This document shows positions 23,387 to 32,810 of a DNA stretch of 64,000 nt, piece by piece. The number at the start of each line of letters is the position of its first letter. Position 1 is the first letter of the stretch. Both the position numbers and the translations under genes were made by a program. This DNA is from Chloroflexota bacterium (GTDB taxonomy: Bacteria; Chloroflexota; Ktedonobacteria; Ktedonobacterales; JADMIN01): positions 62,001 through 126,000 of the forward strand of contig JAJPKE010000022.1 in assembly GCA_021323855.1 (NCBI GenBank), in the 5' to 3' direction. The notes under the pieces were generated by a model that worked only from the letters and a program-made list of their open reading frames with translations, was not told the origin of the DNA and ran no database searches.

Positions 23387-25249
23387 CTAGCTCCCCGAAG
23401 ACGTTTCCTGCGCAGAGCGATAACTTGCGGAACCACCATTATGGTCCACACAGAGGCCATACCACCCAGAACTGATCGCAGGTGAATGGCTGTCAGTGAC
23501 CGTGCTGCCCACCTGCACGCCATTGATGTAGAGGGTGAAGGTCGTGCCAGTGTAGGCCACACCCGGCACAAAATGCTGCGCAAGCGCCCCAGGGATGGTC
23601 CCGCTTTGCAGGATCGTGCTGCCGCTGGAGTCAATGCGGTAAAACACGAACTGCTCGCTACCCGGCGCCACTTTGAAGAAATAGCCGGTACTATTCGCCA
23701 CTGTACCCCCGCCGGGCGTTTCACCCTGGCGGAACACCAGCACCGGGTCGCCGCTGCCCTTCGTGACGAACACACTGGCATATCCGTTCGCCGCCGTCAC
23801 CGATTGCGCCTCCAGGCAGGCCAAACTCTGGCTTGCCGTATCCGTCAGCACCGTGCCGTTGATCTGCGAACAGGTCTTTTCCGTATTGGCATAGATCGTC
23901 CAATTGACGCCACTCGACACGCAACCGGGCGAGGCATCATTCAGAATCTGTGTTCCCTGCACCGGCGACGGCGGCATACAGTTCGCATCTGAGCTAATAG
24001 TCAGGGGAGACGTGCAGGTGGGCACCGCTAAGGGATTGGGAGCGCCGGTTGCCGTCGCCGTCGCCGTCGCGCCTGCGGTAGCCGTCACGGTCGGTTGCGC
24101 CGTCTGTGTGACCTGCGCCTGCGCCGTCTGGGTCGCGCTGACATTCGCCTGATTGCGCTGGAGATACTGCGTGCCGCCAATCAGCAGCGCCAGCAGCAGC
24201 ACCGCCGCAAGCGCCACCGCAAGCAGACGCCACGGCGAGGAGCGGCGTTTGGCGCGGGCGATGCTCGTCGGCGTCTCGGCTGGCCACTGCGCCGGCACAT
24301 CGGCAGCGCCAGCAGCGATACCCGCGCCAGCGGCCACAGGCACGGTTGCGGGTGCAGTGCGGCGCGTGCCCGGCTCGGTCGTCTCATCTTCCATGCCGGC
24401 GGCGGCACGCAATGCGGTGGCGAAATCCGCAACCGAGGGATAGCGCTGCGCCGGGTCTTTCGCCAGCGCGCGGGTAATCACCGCGTCCACCGCCACCGGC
24501 ACAGCGGGATTGGCGGCGTGCAGCGAGGGCGGCATCTCATACATATGCGCGCGGGTCAGCGTGGCCAGATCGCCATCGAAGGGTGGATGCCCGGCGAGCA
24601 ACTGATAGGTCATGATTGCCAGCGCATACTGGTCGCTGGCAGGCGAAAATTTGGCGCTGAACTGTTCCGGCGCCATGTAGATGAACGTGCCGCTGACCTG
24701 GGTGCGCTGCGAATCCACCTCCGCCGTCCGCGCGACGCCGAAATCCGCCAGCAGCACATGCCAGTGGCCGTTCGGCTCCACGCGCAAGAGCACATTGCCC
24801 GGCTTGACATCGCGGTGAACCACACCGTGATCGTGGGTATATTGCAGCGCCGCCGCCACCTGCGAAACGAGATCCACGGCGAAGGGCAGCGAGAGCGGCA
24901 ACGTGAGATGATGCTTGCCGCTGCCGCGTAGCGCATCCGCCAGCGAGCCATCCGGCGCATACTCCATCACCAGGTAGAGCATGCCATCCTGGACGCCGCT
25001 ATCATGCACTGGCAGGATATTGGGATGCGAGAGGTTGCCCAGAATCGCCGCCTCGCGCTCGAAGCGCCGCGCAATATCGTTGGCCTGCTCCGGGTGATAG
25101 GTCATATCGTCCGGGCTGACCACCTTCACCGCCACCGAGCGATTGCCCACGCGAATCTGTTCGCCCAGATACACCTCGCCCATGCCGCCCGCGCCGATCT
25201 TGCGAATCAGCTTGCAGCCGCCAACTTCGCGCCCTTCTAAATGTGGCAT
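23387..25249 (-). CDS. Membrane Ser/Thr protein kinase with an extracellular LamG-like domain
   Basis: 620 residues. Cytoplasmic Hanks-type kinase (about 10-275): glycine loop GAGGMGEVYLG (19-29), Lys42, catalytic VVHRDVKPGNVLL, DFG in LADFGVAR, and the APEQF segment. A Pro/Ala/Thr-rich linker leads to one transmembrane helix (about 348-370), a Thr/Ala-rich spacer, then about 200 residues outside the cell with concanavalin/LamG-like beta pattern (GYFFKVAPGSEQFVFYRID, FTLYINGVQVGS, WYGLCVDHN) and several cysteines. Such receptors phosphorylate cytoplasmic proteins in response to envelope signals; the ligand is unknown. ATG at 25249 with GGAGGGG seven bases upstream. Confidence 0.9.
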   Translation of the reverse strand: MPHLEGREVGGCKLIRKIGAGGMGEVYLGEQIRVGNRSVAVKVVSPDDMTYHPEQANDIARRFEREAAILGNLSHPNILPVHDSGVQDGMLYLVMEYAPDGSLADALRGSGKHHLTLPLSLPFAVDLVSQVAAALQYTHDHGVVHRDVKPGNVLLRVEPNGHWHVLLADFGVARTAEVDSQRTQVSGTFIYMAPEQFSAKFSPASDQYALAIMTYQLLAGHPPFDGDLATLTRAHMYEMPPSLHAANPAVPVAVDAVITRALAKDPAQRYPSVADFATALRAAAGMEDETTEPGTRRTAPATVPVAAGAGIAAGAADVPAQWPAETPTSIARAKRRSSPWRLLAVALAAVLLLALLIGGTQYLQRNQANVSATQTAQAQVTQTAQPTVTATAGATATATATGAPNPLAVPTCTSPLTISSDANCMPPSPVQGTQILNDASPGCVSSGVNWTIYANTEKTCSQINGTVLTDTASQSLACLEAQSVTAANGYASVFVTKGSGDPVLVFRQGETPGGGTVANSTGYFFKVAPGSEQFVFYRIDSSGSTILQSGTIPGALAQHFVPGVAYTGTTFTLYINGVQVGSTVTDSHSPAISSGWYGLCVDHNGGSASYRSAQETSSGS

Positions 25250-25366
25250 TGCGCACCCCTCCAACCGTCTATCGCCTGTCTGTCGCCGTCTATCGTCGCT
25301 TTCTCAGCGTTGTCGTGTTTCGCGTATGTGCATCTTAGCGTATGCTACGTTCAGGTTACGCTCAGG

Positions 25367-25375
25367 AGTATACCA
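25367..25375 (-). promoter_or_regulatory. Extended -10 (TGGTATACT) upstream of the kinase gene
   Basis: Read on the minus strand, TGG-TATACT matches the extended -10 form; the -35 region is weak. It would give a leader of roughly 110 bases before the ATG at 25249. Confidence 0.45.
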
Positions 25376-25469
25376 GAGTACCACCATTTGCGAAACAGGC
25401 GAGGCGTGAACAACGTCACACGCAGCGGATGGGAGCGGTTTTGCCGCACCGCTGGTGGGTCACTATTCT

Positions 25470-27728
25470 TCAGTATTCGATGGCGATTTCGAGGTCGCCG
25501 TGGCGATCCTGCACGGCAACCAGCGTCGTCTGGCCGTCGCGCTCGTAATGCAGGTCCACCGTGGCAGCGCTGACATGCAGCCCCTTGAAGGTCACATCAC
25601 CAAGCCATTCAGGGAGATGCGGGCGATGTATATGCAATGTCTTATGCAGCGCATCGGGTTCCAGGCCCAGCGCCGTCTGTAGGAGCAGCGGCAATGCGCC
25701 TGCGGCCCACGCCTGCGGGCTGCACGCAATGGGATAGTTCACCGGGCGGCTGTACTGGTCGCGCCCAAAGCCATCAAAGACCTCCGGCAAGCGAAAATGC
25801 GTAAATTCGGTCGCCGCCTGGAAGATGCCGGTGAACACCTTATCCATGTAGCCCGTGTACCCCCAACGGCGCAGCCCCAGCGCGATCAGCGCATTGTCAT
25901 GCGGCCAGACGGACCCCACCTGATAATCGAGCGGATTGTAGGCTTTCTCCGTGCTGGCGAGCGTGCGAATTCCCCAGCCGCAGAAGAGGTCATCCGCCAG
26001 CAGACGGTCCGCCACCGCCTCCACCTTCTCCTCATCCGCGATGCGCGTGAAAAGCGTATGGCCGGGGTTGGAGGCGATGGCGGTCGCCGGCCTGCGGTCA
26101 CGTTGCAGGGCGAAGGCATAGTAACCAGCGTCATCCATCCAGTAGTCAGAGTTGAAGCGTTCTTTGAGGTCCTGCGCCTCGTGTTCAAGCTGCCCCGCGC
26201 GGTCGGCTTCGCCAGTCTGCCGCAGGAGTTCAGCCATCGCCGCGAGCGCACAGTAGGCATAGCCCTGCACCTCCACCAGCGCAATCGGCGGCTGCGCCAG
26301 CGAGCCATCGCTGTTGACGATGCCGTTATCCGAATCTTTCCAGCCCTGGTTGACGAGACCCTTCTCAGAGCGCGTGCCATAGGAGAGATAGCCGGTCAGA
26401 TGCTCGCCAAGATTCGCCTCGATCCATTGCAGCGCCCGCTCCGCATTGTCGTGCAACTCATCGCGGTAGAGCGCCAGATCGCCGGTCCAGCGGATGTAAT
26501 CACAGAGCAGCATCAGAAACCAGGGCGTCGCGTCTACCGTGCCATAATACGGCGTCATCGGGATTTCATGCAGGTTGGCAGTTTCACCCACGCGCAACTC
26601 GTGCAGTATCTTGCCCGGCTCCTCATCGCGGTAGCTATCATGCTTGGTGCCTTGATACTGCGCGAGGATGCGCAGCGTACTTTTGGCAAGTTCCGGCTGA
26701 AAGGCAAGCGACTCAAACGCGGTGATGCAGCTATCACGCCCAAAGAGCGCGACATACCAGGGAACGCCAGCCGCAACGTAGACATGATCGTGGTCGGCGG
26801 TGCAGAGCAGGCGCAGATCATCCAGCGAACGCTGCAACGCCCGGTCGAAGAGCGCATTGCTCGTCTCGACGGTCGGGTGCTGCGCCATGATGTCATCGAA
26901 CGCTTTGTGTTTCTCCGCGCCGGTCTGCGTCGTCTGTTTCTGGTGTTGCTGCTGCTGCTGCTGGTGCGTGTGGTGGTTGTTCTGCTCCGGCGCTTTGTCT
27001 TCCAGGTGCAGAGTGATCTCGATTTGCTGCGTCTTTCCCGGCTGCAAATTGAACTGGTAGCTGGCTTCTCCGGCGTGCAGGCTATCGGGTTTGGGATCGA
27101 AGGTAATGACGGTCTCGCGGTGATGCTTGTCCGCGCCGTCATACGCCAGCACAATTTTGTTGCCCTCATCCTGTGGATGATGCAGTGTTCCCCGCTCGAT
27201 TGGCCCTTTGACGAAGCCGCGCAGCACCAGCATGTCGGTAAAGTGGCTATTGAACGTCAGGCTGACCTCGATCGGCGCCGGTAACTGGTCGAGGTTGCGA
27301 ATCTCAATGCGCTGCGTCACCTGCTGATGCAGCGTGTACGAGCGCCTGATGCTCAGCCGCTCTTTGGCGAGTGTGCGCCCATCCGGCAGTTGCATATGTG
27401 GATTGGTCAACTCGAAGACTGATTCCGCGCCCTTCGCTGCATCTGCCAGCAAGGAGGTGGTCGGATGGCCACAGATACACAATTCCAGTTGATCGAGATA
27501 GCAGGTATCGCGGAAATAGACGCCGTAGCCGTGATTGTTGGGCAGGATATCGCCGTTGGAGGTCGTCAGCAGAAACACTTGATTGTGCTTGGTCGTGATC
27601 GCATTTTGCAGATCATTGACGCGCGCCGCTCCGCTGTGCTGGCTGCTCTGCTTCTGGCGCTGATGCTCGTTTTGATGCTGCTTCGACTCGTGTTTCTGGT
27701 GCTGTTGAGTATCGTGCTGCGTTTTCAT
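25470..27728 (-). CDS. Amylo-alpha-1,6-glucosidase / glycogen debranching-type enzyme
   Basis: 752 residues. N-terminal beta-sandwich domain of the GDE_N_bis type (about 38-255; VFLLTTSNGDILP, GVYFRDTCYLDQL) and a C-terminal alpha/alpha-barrel glycosidase (about 300-735; VPWYVALFGRDSCITAFESL, TPYYGTVDATPWFL, QGWKDSDNGI, EVQGYAYCAL, QVGSVWPHDNALIALG). Acidic residues in GRDS, GTVDAT and WPHDN are the expected barrel residues. It should remove alpha-1,6 branches or trim related glucans. Odd: the first 35 residues are His/Gln-rich and a second Gln/His run (about 255-275) joins the domains. ATG at 27728 is 12 bases from GAAAGGAAG; an in-frame GTG at 27737 is possible. No signal peptide. Confidence 0.87.
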   Translation of the reverse strand: MKTQHDTQQHQKHESKQHQNEHQRQKQSSQHSGAARVNDLQNAITTKHNQVFLLTTSNGDILPNNHGYGVYFRDTCYLDQLELCICGHPTTSLLADAAKGAESVFELTNPHMQLPDGRTLAKERLSIRRSYTLHQQVTQRIEIRNLDQLPAPIEVSLTFNSHFTDMLVLRGFVKGPIERGTLHHPQDEGNKIVLAYDGADKHHRETVITFDPKPDSLHAGEASYQFNLQPGKTQQIEITLHLEDKAPEQNNHHTHQQQQQQHQKQTTQTGAEKHKAFDDIMAQHPTVETSNALFDRALQRSLDDLRLLCTADHDHVYVAAGVPWYVALFGRDSCITAFESLAFQPELAKSTLRILAQYQGTKHDSYRDEEPGKILHELRVGETANLHEIPMTPYYGTVDATPWFLMLLCDYIRWTGDLALYRDELHDNAERALQWIEANLGEHLTGYLSYGTRSEKGLVNQGWKDSDNGIVNSDGSLAQPPIALVEVQGYAYCALAAMAELLRQTGEADRAGQLEHEAQDLKERFNSDYWMDDAGYYAFALQRDRRPATAIASNPGHTLFTRIADEEKVEAVADRLLADDLFCGWGIRTLASTEKAYNPLDYQVGSVWPHDNALIALGLRRWGYTGYMDKVFTGIFQAATEFTHFRLPEVFDGFGRDQYSRPVNYPIACSPQAWAAGALPLLLQTALGLEPDALHKTLHIHRPHLPEWLGDVTFKGLHVSAATVDLHYERDGQTTLVAVQDRHGDLEIAIEY

Positions 27729-27767
27729 GGGAGTCACATGCTTCCTTTCATTCCAGATATATCGTAG

Positions 27768-30700
27768 TCAGTTCACTCCGTCCGGTCGTCGCGCTCTACG
27801 TTGGAGAGCAATGCCAGCGACAAGCGAGCCAGCGACAAGCAGTGAAATCAACACCAACCGGCGCGCCCTGTGAGCGGGTGAGTGTGCGGGATATGACGGC
27901 AGGCGCTGCATTGCGCGTTCGGGATAGTCGCCAGTCGCGGGATGATCGCCCGCATGGATTGCCTGGCGGAGCGCCTGCGCCAGATGAACCGCTTGCCGGT
28001 CGGTGCACTGTGCGATCTGCTCACGGCAACTGAAGCCGTCGGCAACGATCAGCGTATTGTTGGCAGCCGCGCGTACAGCAGGCAGCAGCACGCGCTCCCC
28101 ACAAGCGACGGAGACATCATAGTGGTCTGCCTCGAAGCCGAAAGCGCCCGCCATGCCACAGCAGCCCATCTCCGGCGCCTCGACTTCGCGCATGGTGTTG
28201 CGCAAGAGCCGCAGATCGGCGTTGGCTCCCATGAGCGCCTTCTGGTGGCAATGGGTGTGAACGAGCGCTTTGTGCGGCAGAGTTGGCGGCTGCCAATCCG
28301 GCGCATAGCGCGCGAGGAATTCGCCAAGCAGGAATGTTTGCGAAGCTAGCCGTTTGGCGTCTTCATCGTTGGGATAGAGGTTGAGCAGTTCGTCGCGGAA
28401 GACGGCGGCGCAACTCGGTTCGAGGACGACAATCGGCGTCCCAGCCGCCAGTTCATCGCGCAGCGTGGCGAGCGTCTGACGCAGCAGCCGCTTGGCGCTG
28501 GTGAGCATGCCAAAATCATAGAGCGGGCGACCGCAACAGAGAGAAACGCGCGGAATCGTTACAGCGAATCCTGCGTTCTCCAATACCTCCACGGCAGCCA
28601 CCGCCGTCTCCGGATGAAAGTGGTTGTTGAAAGTGTCGGGCCAGAGCAGCACGCGCATGGTATTCGAGTTTCGTGCTCTCTCATGCGACGGCGGGCGGGC
28701 ATGAAACCACTGCCTGAACGTCTGCGGGGCAAAGGCTGGCAGCGCGCGCTTTGGCGAAACGCCAGCCGCCCATTTTGCCAGCACGCCAAGCAGCGGCGCC
28801 CGCAGCGTAGCGTTGACCACTCGCGGCGCAAGCGATGCGAGACGCGCCCACCAATAGATCAATCCCATCGCATAGGCGCTGCGTGGTCGCAGGCGACCGC
28901 TATAATAATGTGAGAGAAATTCGGCCTTGTAGGTTGCCATATCCACATTGACGGGGCAATCGCCCTTGCAGCCCTTGCAGGCAAGGCAAAGGTCCAGCGC
29001 CTCGCGCACCGCTTCATTGCGCCAGCCATCGTGCAGCAGATCGCCACGCAACATCTCGAAAAGCAGATGCGCGCGGCCACGAGTGGAGTGCTGCTCCTCG
29101 CGTGTCACCATATAGCTTGGGCACATCGTGCCACCCGCATGGCGGCGGCAGAGGCCTACACCAACACAGCGCAGCGTGGCCGTGGCAAGGCTGCCGTTGT
29201 CTTCTGGAAAGCGGAAATGGGTGGTGGGCCGGGCCGGGCGATAGCGCGTGCCAAGCCGCAAATGTTCATCCAGACGCGCCGGATGTACCATTTTGCCAGG
29301 ATTCATCTTATTTTCGGAGTCCCAGATGGCCTTGAACTCGCCAAACGCCTGCACCAGTTCGCTGCCAAAAACTTTGGGTAGCAGTTCCGCGCGTGATTGG
29401 CCGTCGCCATGTTCCCCGGAGGGACAGCCACCATAGCTGACCACCAGATCAGCGGCCTCTTCGATGAATGAGCGGAAACGCCGGATCCCCTCGCTCGTTT
29501 CCAGATCAAAGTCAATGCGGGTATGCAAACACCCCTGGCCGAAGTGCCCATAAAAGGCGCTCGTGTAGTGATAGCGGTCTATCAGCTTGCGCAGATCGCG
29601 CAGGTAATCCGCAAATTGCTCAGGCGCAACGGCTGAATCCTCCCAGCCGGGCCAGGTCTGCGCCGCGCCGGGGATGCGGGTGGTGGCGCCGAGGCCGGAT
29701 TCGCGCACTTTCCAGATCATCGCCGCCTGCTGTGCATCCTCAATTAACTGCATCTCCGGCGCAAGCTGGCTCCGTTTCAGCCGGCTCATCGCCTGCTGCG
29801 CCATGCTCTGCGCTTCATCCAGCGTGTCAGCGCCGAACTCCACGAGCAGCCAACCGTTGCCAGCGGGTAGGAGCTGGCGATTGGCTGCGTCCATATGTTT
29901 ACGGCGCAGATCGTCCACCAGATGCTCGTCAAAGCCCTCAAGCCCGATGGGATGGCAGGCCAGCACCTCCATGATTTGATCGCAGGCGCGATAGATATCG
30001 GGGTAGCCGAGGACCAGCAGTAGCCGCTTCGCTGGGCTATGTACCAGATTGAGCGTCGCCCGCAGTATCGTGACACAGGTGCCCTCCGTGCCGACGAGTG
30101 CGCGGGCAACATTGAATCCCTTCTCTGGCAGCAATTCATCCAGGTTGTAGCCGGAGACACGCCGGGGAATCTTCGGGTACCGCTCGCGCACGAGGTCTCC
30201 ATAGCGGTCGCGCAGAGCGCGCAGCCGCCGGTAGATGGTGGCGCGGGCGTCTTGCTGGCGCAGCAGCTCGTTGAGTTCGCTGTCGTCGGTCTTGCCCACC
30301 GTCAGGCGCAGACCGCTGTAGGTCAACACGTCGAGCGAGTCGGTATTGTCCACCGTCTTGCCTGCCATCAGCGAATGGACGCCGCAGGAATCGTTGCCAA
30401 GCATACCGCCGAGGGTGCAGCGGTTATGGGTCGCGGGGTCGGGGCCAAAGGTGAGGCCATGCTTCTCCGCCTCTGCGCGCAGGTCATCAAGGATAACGCC
30501 CGGCTCGACGACGGCAAGCCGCCGCGCTGGGTCAATCTCTACGATGTGGTTCAGGTATTTTGACATGTCTATCACGACAGCGGCATTGCAACACTGCCCT
30601 GCGAGGCTGGTGCCACCGCCCCGGTTGAGGACAGGCACGCCGTAGCTACGGCAGGTTGCGATGGTAGCGATCACATCATCAGTCGTTCTGGGGATGACGA

Positions 30701-30899
30701 TGCCTATGGGTGGCTGGCGATAGTTTGAGGCATCGGCGGCGTAGAGCGCGCGACTTCCCTCATCGAAAGCGACCTCTCCACTCACTGCGCGCCGGAGCGA
30801 TTTCGCCAGCGCAACCAAGTCCACCTGATCTACCTTACCATTGTCTGATGATGAACGTAGCGTAGGAAAGTCAGCCGTGCGCCCAGCGGTCTGCGTCAT
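27768..30899 (-). CDS. FAD-linked 2-hydroxyacid dehydrogenase fused to an Fe-S (CCG) reductase, tail-anchored
   Basis: 1043 residues, the layout of E. coli YdiJ. N-terminal FAD-binding PCMH domain (about 45-270; VLNRGGGTSLAGQ, TLGGMLGNDSCGVHS), FAD-oxidase C-terminal domain (about 270-560), then ferredoxin-like cluster motifs (CVGVGLC...MCPS; CLACKGCKGDCP), then two CCG-type halves (CCGRPLYDFG; HTHCHQKAL with GCCGMAGAFG). It probably oxidises D-lactate, D-2-hydroxyglutarate or a similar acid and passes electrons to the quinone pool. A single hydrophobic helix near the C-terminus (about 1013-1031) followed by Arg residues would anchor it in the membrane, which YdiJ lacks. The ATG at 30899 has GAGGAA nine bases upstream; ATG at 30917 is an alternative. 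Confidence 0.9.
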   Translation of the reverse strand: MTQTAGRTADFPTLRSSSDNGKVDQVDLVALAKSLRRAVSGEVAFDEGSRALYAADASNYRQPPIGIVIPRTTDDVIATIATCRSYGVPVLNRGGGTSLAGQCCNAAVVIDMSKYLNHIVEIDPARRLAVVEPGVILDDLRAEAEKHGLTFGPDPATHNRCTLGGMLGNDSCGVHSLMAGKTVDNTDSLDVLTYSGLRLTVGKTDDSELNELLRQQDARATIYRRLRALRDRYGDLVRERYPKIPRRVSGYNLDELLPEKGFNVARALVGTEGTCVTILRATLNLVHSPAKRLLLVLGYPDIYRACDQIMEVLACHPIGLEGFDEHLVDDLRRKHMDAANRQLLPAGNGWLLVEFGADTLDEAQSMAQQAMSRLKRSQLAPEMQLIEDAQQAAMIWKVRESGLGATTRIPGAAQTWPGWEDSAVAPEQFADYLRDLRKLIDRYHYTSAFYGHFGQGCLHTRIDFDLETSEGIRRFRSFIEEAADLVVSYGGCPSGEHGDGQSRAELLPKVFGSELVQAFGEFKAIWDSENKMNPGKMVHPARLDEHLRLGTRYRPARPTTHFRFPEDNGSLATATLRCVGVGLCRRHAGGTMCPSYMVTREEQHSTRGRAHLLFEMLRGDLLHDGWRNEAVREALDLCLACKGCKGDCPVNVDMATYKAEFLSHYYSGRLRPRSAYAMGLIYWWARLASLAPRVVNATLRAPLLGVLAKWAAGVSPKRALPAFAPQTFRQWFHARPPSHERARNSNTMRVLLWPDTFNNHFHPETAVAAVEVLENAGFAVTIPRVSLCCGRPLYDFGMLTSAKRLLRQTLATLRDELAAGTPIVVLEPSCAAVFRDELLNLYPNDEDAKRLASQTFLLGEFLARYAPDWQPPTLPHKALVHTHCHQKALMGANADLRLLRNTMREVEAPEMGCCGMAGAFGFEADHYDVSVACGERVLLPAVRAAANNTLIVADGFSCREQIAQCTDRQAVHLAQALRQAIHAGDHPATGDYPERAMQRLPSYPAHSPAHRARRLVLISLLVAGSLVAGIALQRRARRPDGVN

Positions 30900-31165
30900 A
30901 TAGGGGATTCCTCTCATCGTCCTTTATTAGCTCGTAATGTGATACTTCCTGCAACCCCTATGCCACTTTCAGTTTCCGTGCATTCCCTCCACAAAAAGAC
31001 CACTGAAAAAAGACAACTGGCGCCTAGACCTCATATCTGCGCGCCAGCCGGTGGTGAGCGGCGACGATGCTCTTGGAGGAGGGGGTTTGCCGTGCGCCCA
31101 CGATGTATGAAACGTATGAAGCCCGTCTTACATGACACACCCTACATCAAACTCCCACCGCGAGG

Positions 31166-31681
31166 CTATACGGGTTCTACGTTAGCCGCCGGCTTCGCAT
31201 GTGTCGCTTTCCACCAGTCAATCGTGATTTCGACATGCCCCAGGTGCAGCCCCAGATGCTCAATCGTATGCGTCAGGCAACGCCGCTTCATGCGGTCGCC
31301 CGCCGGATGACGGCTGATCTCCGCCAACTGCTCGCTGCTCATGCCCGTCAGCAGCGCCTCCGCCTTCTCCAGAAACGCGCTGAAGCGTGGGCGCAGCTCC
31401 GCCCAGGATACATCGGCGGCGAATTCGGCGTCGCGGTCCCGCTCGATGGGGCCGTCGCCAACGCAACTCAGCACCCACCACTCAGACGAACTGATGGCAT
31501 GCACGCAGATCGCCGCCAATGTGTTCGCCTCTGCCACCGGCGGACGCCAGGAGAACGCCGCCGGTGGCAGTGGATCCAGCGCCTCGATATACCAGGTGAT
31601 GAGGCGGCGCAGGTGATAGCGATACACTTCCGACTCGTTGGTCGGCTCTTCGCCCGGTCCCGGTGGTGTCGGCATTGGCAT
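31166..31681 (-). CDS. DinB-like (DUF664 type) protein
   Basis: 171 residues, the usual size of DinB four-helix metalloproteins. Helix 1 TNESEVYRYHLRRLITWYIEAL, then HAISSSEWWVLS with one metal His, and HTIEHLGLHLGHVEIT supplying the other two. Relatives include thiol-dependent S-transferases (mycothiol or bacillithiol) and proteins of unknown role. ATG at 31681 follows AAGGAGAG by seven bases and sits two bases after the stop of the FAH-family gene, so the two are co-transcribed and probably coupled. Confidence 0.85.
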   Translation of the reverse strand: MPMPTPPGPGEEPTNESEVYRYHLRRLITWYIEALDPLPPAAFSWRPPVAEANTLAAICVHAISSSEWWVLSCVGDGPIERDRDAEFAADVSWAELRPRFSAFLEKAEALLTGMSSEQLAEISRHPAGDRMKRRCLTHTIEHLGLHLGHVEITIDWWKATHAKPAANVEPV

Positions 31682-31683
31682 GG

Positions 31684-32700
31684 CTAGCTCTCCTTTTTCT
31701 CAATCAGTGTGTTGCGCAACATACCCAGCCGCTCGATCTCCATCTCCACCACATCGCCGGGCAGCAGCCAGCGGTGCCGCTCGGTGCCAAGCTCCAGGAT
31801 GCAGCCGGTGCCACAGGTGCCGGAGCCGATGATGTCGCCAGGGCGCAGGCGCACATGCTGCGATGCGCGCTCCATCATCTGCGGGAAGGTGTAATACATA
31901 TTCCTGGCGTTGTCGTTGGTGAGCTGGTCGCCGTTGATGCGTCCCGTCATTTGCAGGTCGTAGCGTTCATCTTTGCCAGAGCCGATGCGCTTGTCCGCCA
32001 GTTCATCCGGCGTCACCAGCCAGGGGCCAATGGAGGTGGCGAAGTCTTTACCTTTGGCTGGCCCCATATTGAGCGGCTGCTCCTGCCGCCAGAGATCACG
32101 CGCGCTCCAATCGTTCAGCACCATATAACCGGCGATGTAGTCAGGCGCTTCGTCGGCGGCAAGGTCGCGTCCCTCGCGCCCCACCACGGCAGCCATCTCC
32201 AGCTCGAAGTCTACCTCCTTGCTGTGCTGCGGATAGGGAACTGGCTCCTCAGCGCCATAGAGTTCCGAAGTGTTGGAGAAATAGAAGACGGCGATCTGAT
32301 ACCACTCTGGAATCATGCCCACGCCGCGCCGTGCCCGTGCTGACTTGACATGCTGCTCAAAGGTGTAAAAGTCGCGGAATGAGGGCGCATCTGGCAGCGG
32401 CGCGCGCAGCGAAACGGCGGCGAGATCATGCGCCAACCCGCTTTCTTCGCGCAGGTCTTCCGGGCGTGCGCGCTCCGTCGTCGCCAGCGCGGCGCGCACG
32501 GCATCCATCCCCTCGCGTTCCTGCCGCAGCAATTGCAGCAGCGTCACCGGCGCTGGCCGTAACGGCAACGACGCTCCATTGCGCGCCGCCCAGCCAAGCA
32601 ACGCCTCGATATCGAGAATGGTCGTCTCATTATGCAGAACACCGGCCCGCCCCTCAGACCCGGCAGCGGCGCCGGAGGGAACATACGTCAGCAGCTTCAT
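31684..32700 (-). CDS. Fumarylacetoacetate hydrolase family protein
   Basis: 338 residues. FAH fold: PSFRDFYTFEQHVKSAR, then metal-binding VDFELEMAAVVGREG (paired acidic residues), NDWSARDLW, GPAKGKDFATSIGPWLVT, and GDIIGSGTCGTGCILELG near the end. Family members cleave acylpyruvates or hydrate/decarboxylate 2-oxo acids in aromatic breakdown. ATG at 32700 has AGGAG eight bases upstream. The DinB-like gene follows at once; together they resemble aromatic-degradation units in which a DinB-type maleylpyruvate isomerase precedes an acylpyruvate hydrolase (inference). Confidence 0.9.
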   Translation of the reverse strand: MKLLTYVPSGAAAGSEGRAGVLHNETTILDIEALLGWAARNGASLPLRPAPVTLLQLLRQEREGMDAVRAALATTERARPEDLREESGLAHDLAAVSLRAPLPDAPSFRDFYTFEQHVKSARARRGVGMIPEWYQIAVFYFSNTSELYGAEEPVPYPQHSKEVDFELEMAAVVGREGRDLAADEAPDYIAGYMVLNDWSARDLWRQEQPLNMGPAKGKDFATSIGPWLVTPDELADKRIGSGKDERYDLQMTGRINGDQLTNDNARNMYYTFPQMMERASQHVRLRPGDIIGSGTCGTGCILELGTERHRWLLPGDVVEMEIERLGMLRNTLIEKKES

Positions 32701-32810
32701 ACGTAGCACTCCTATGTGGTGTGGTGAACAAGCTCATCGTCCGGGCACGCACGCACCATCGCGGTGCGCCCGCCATCGCAGTATATAGCACGACCGCACG
32801 CATACGGAAA

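Noticed and set aside
25797-27284. 495-residue plus-strand open frame opposite the debranching gene
   Set aside because: Antisense shadow of a clear enzyme gene in high-GC DNA; Arg/Val-rich with no domain.
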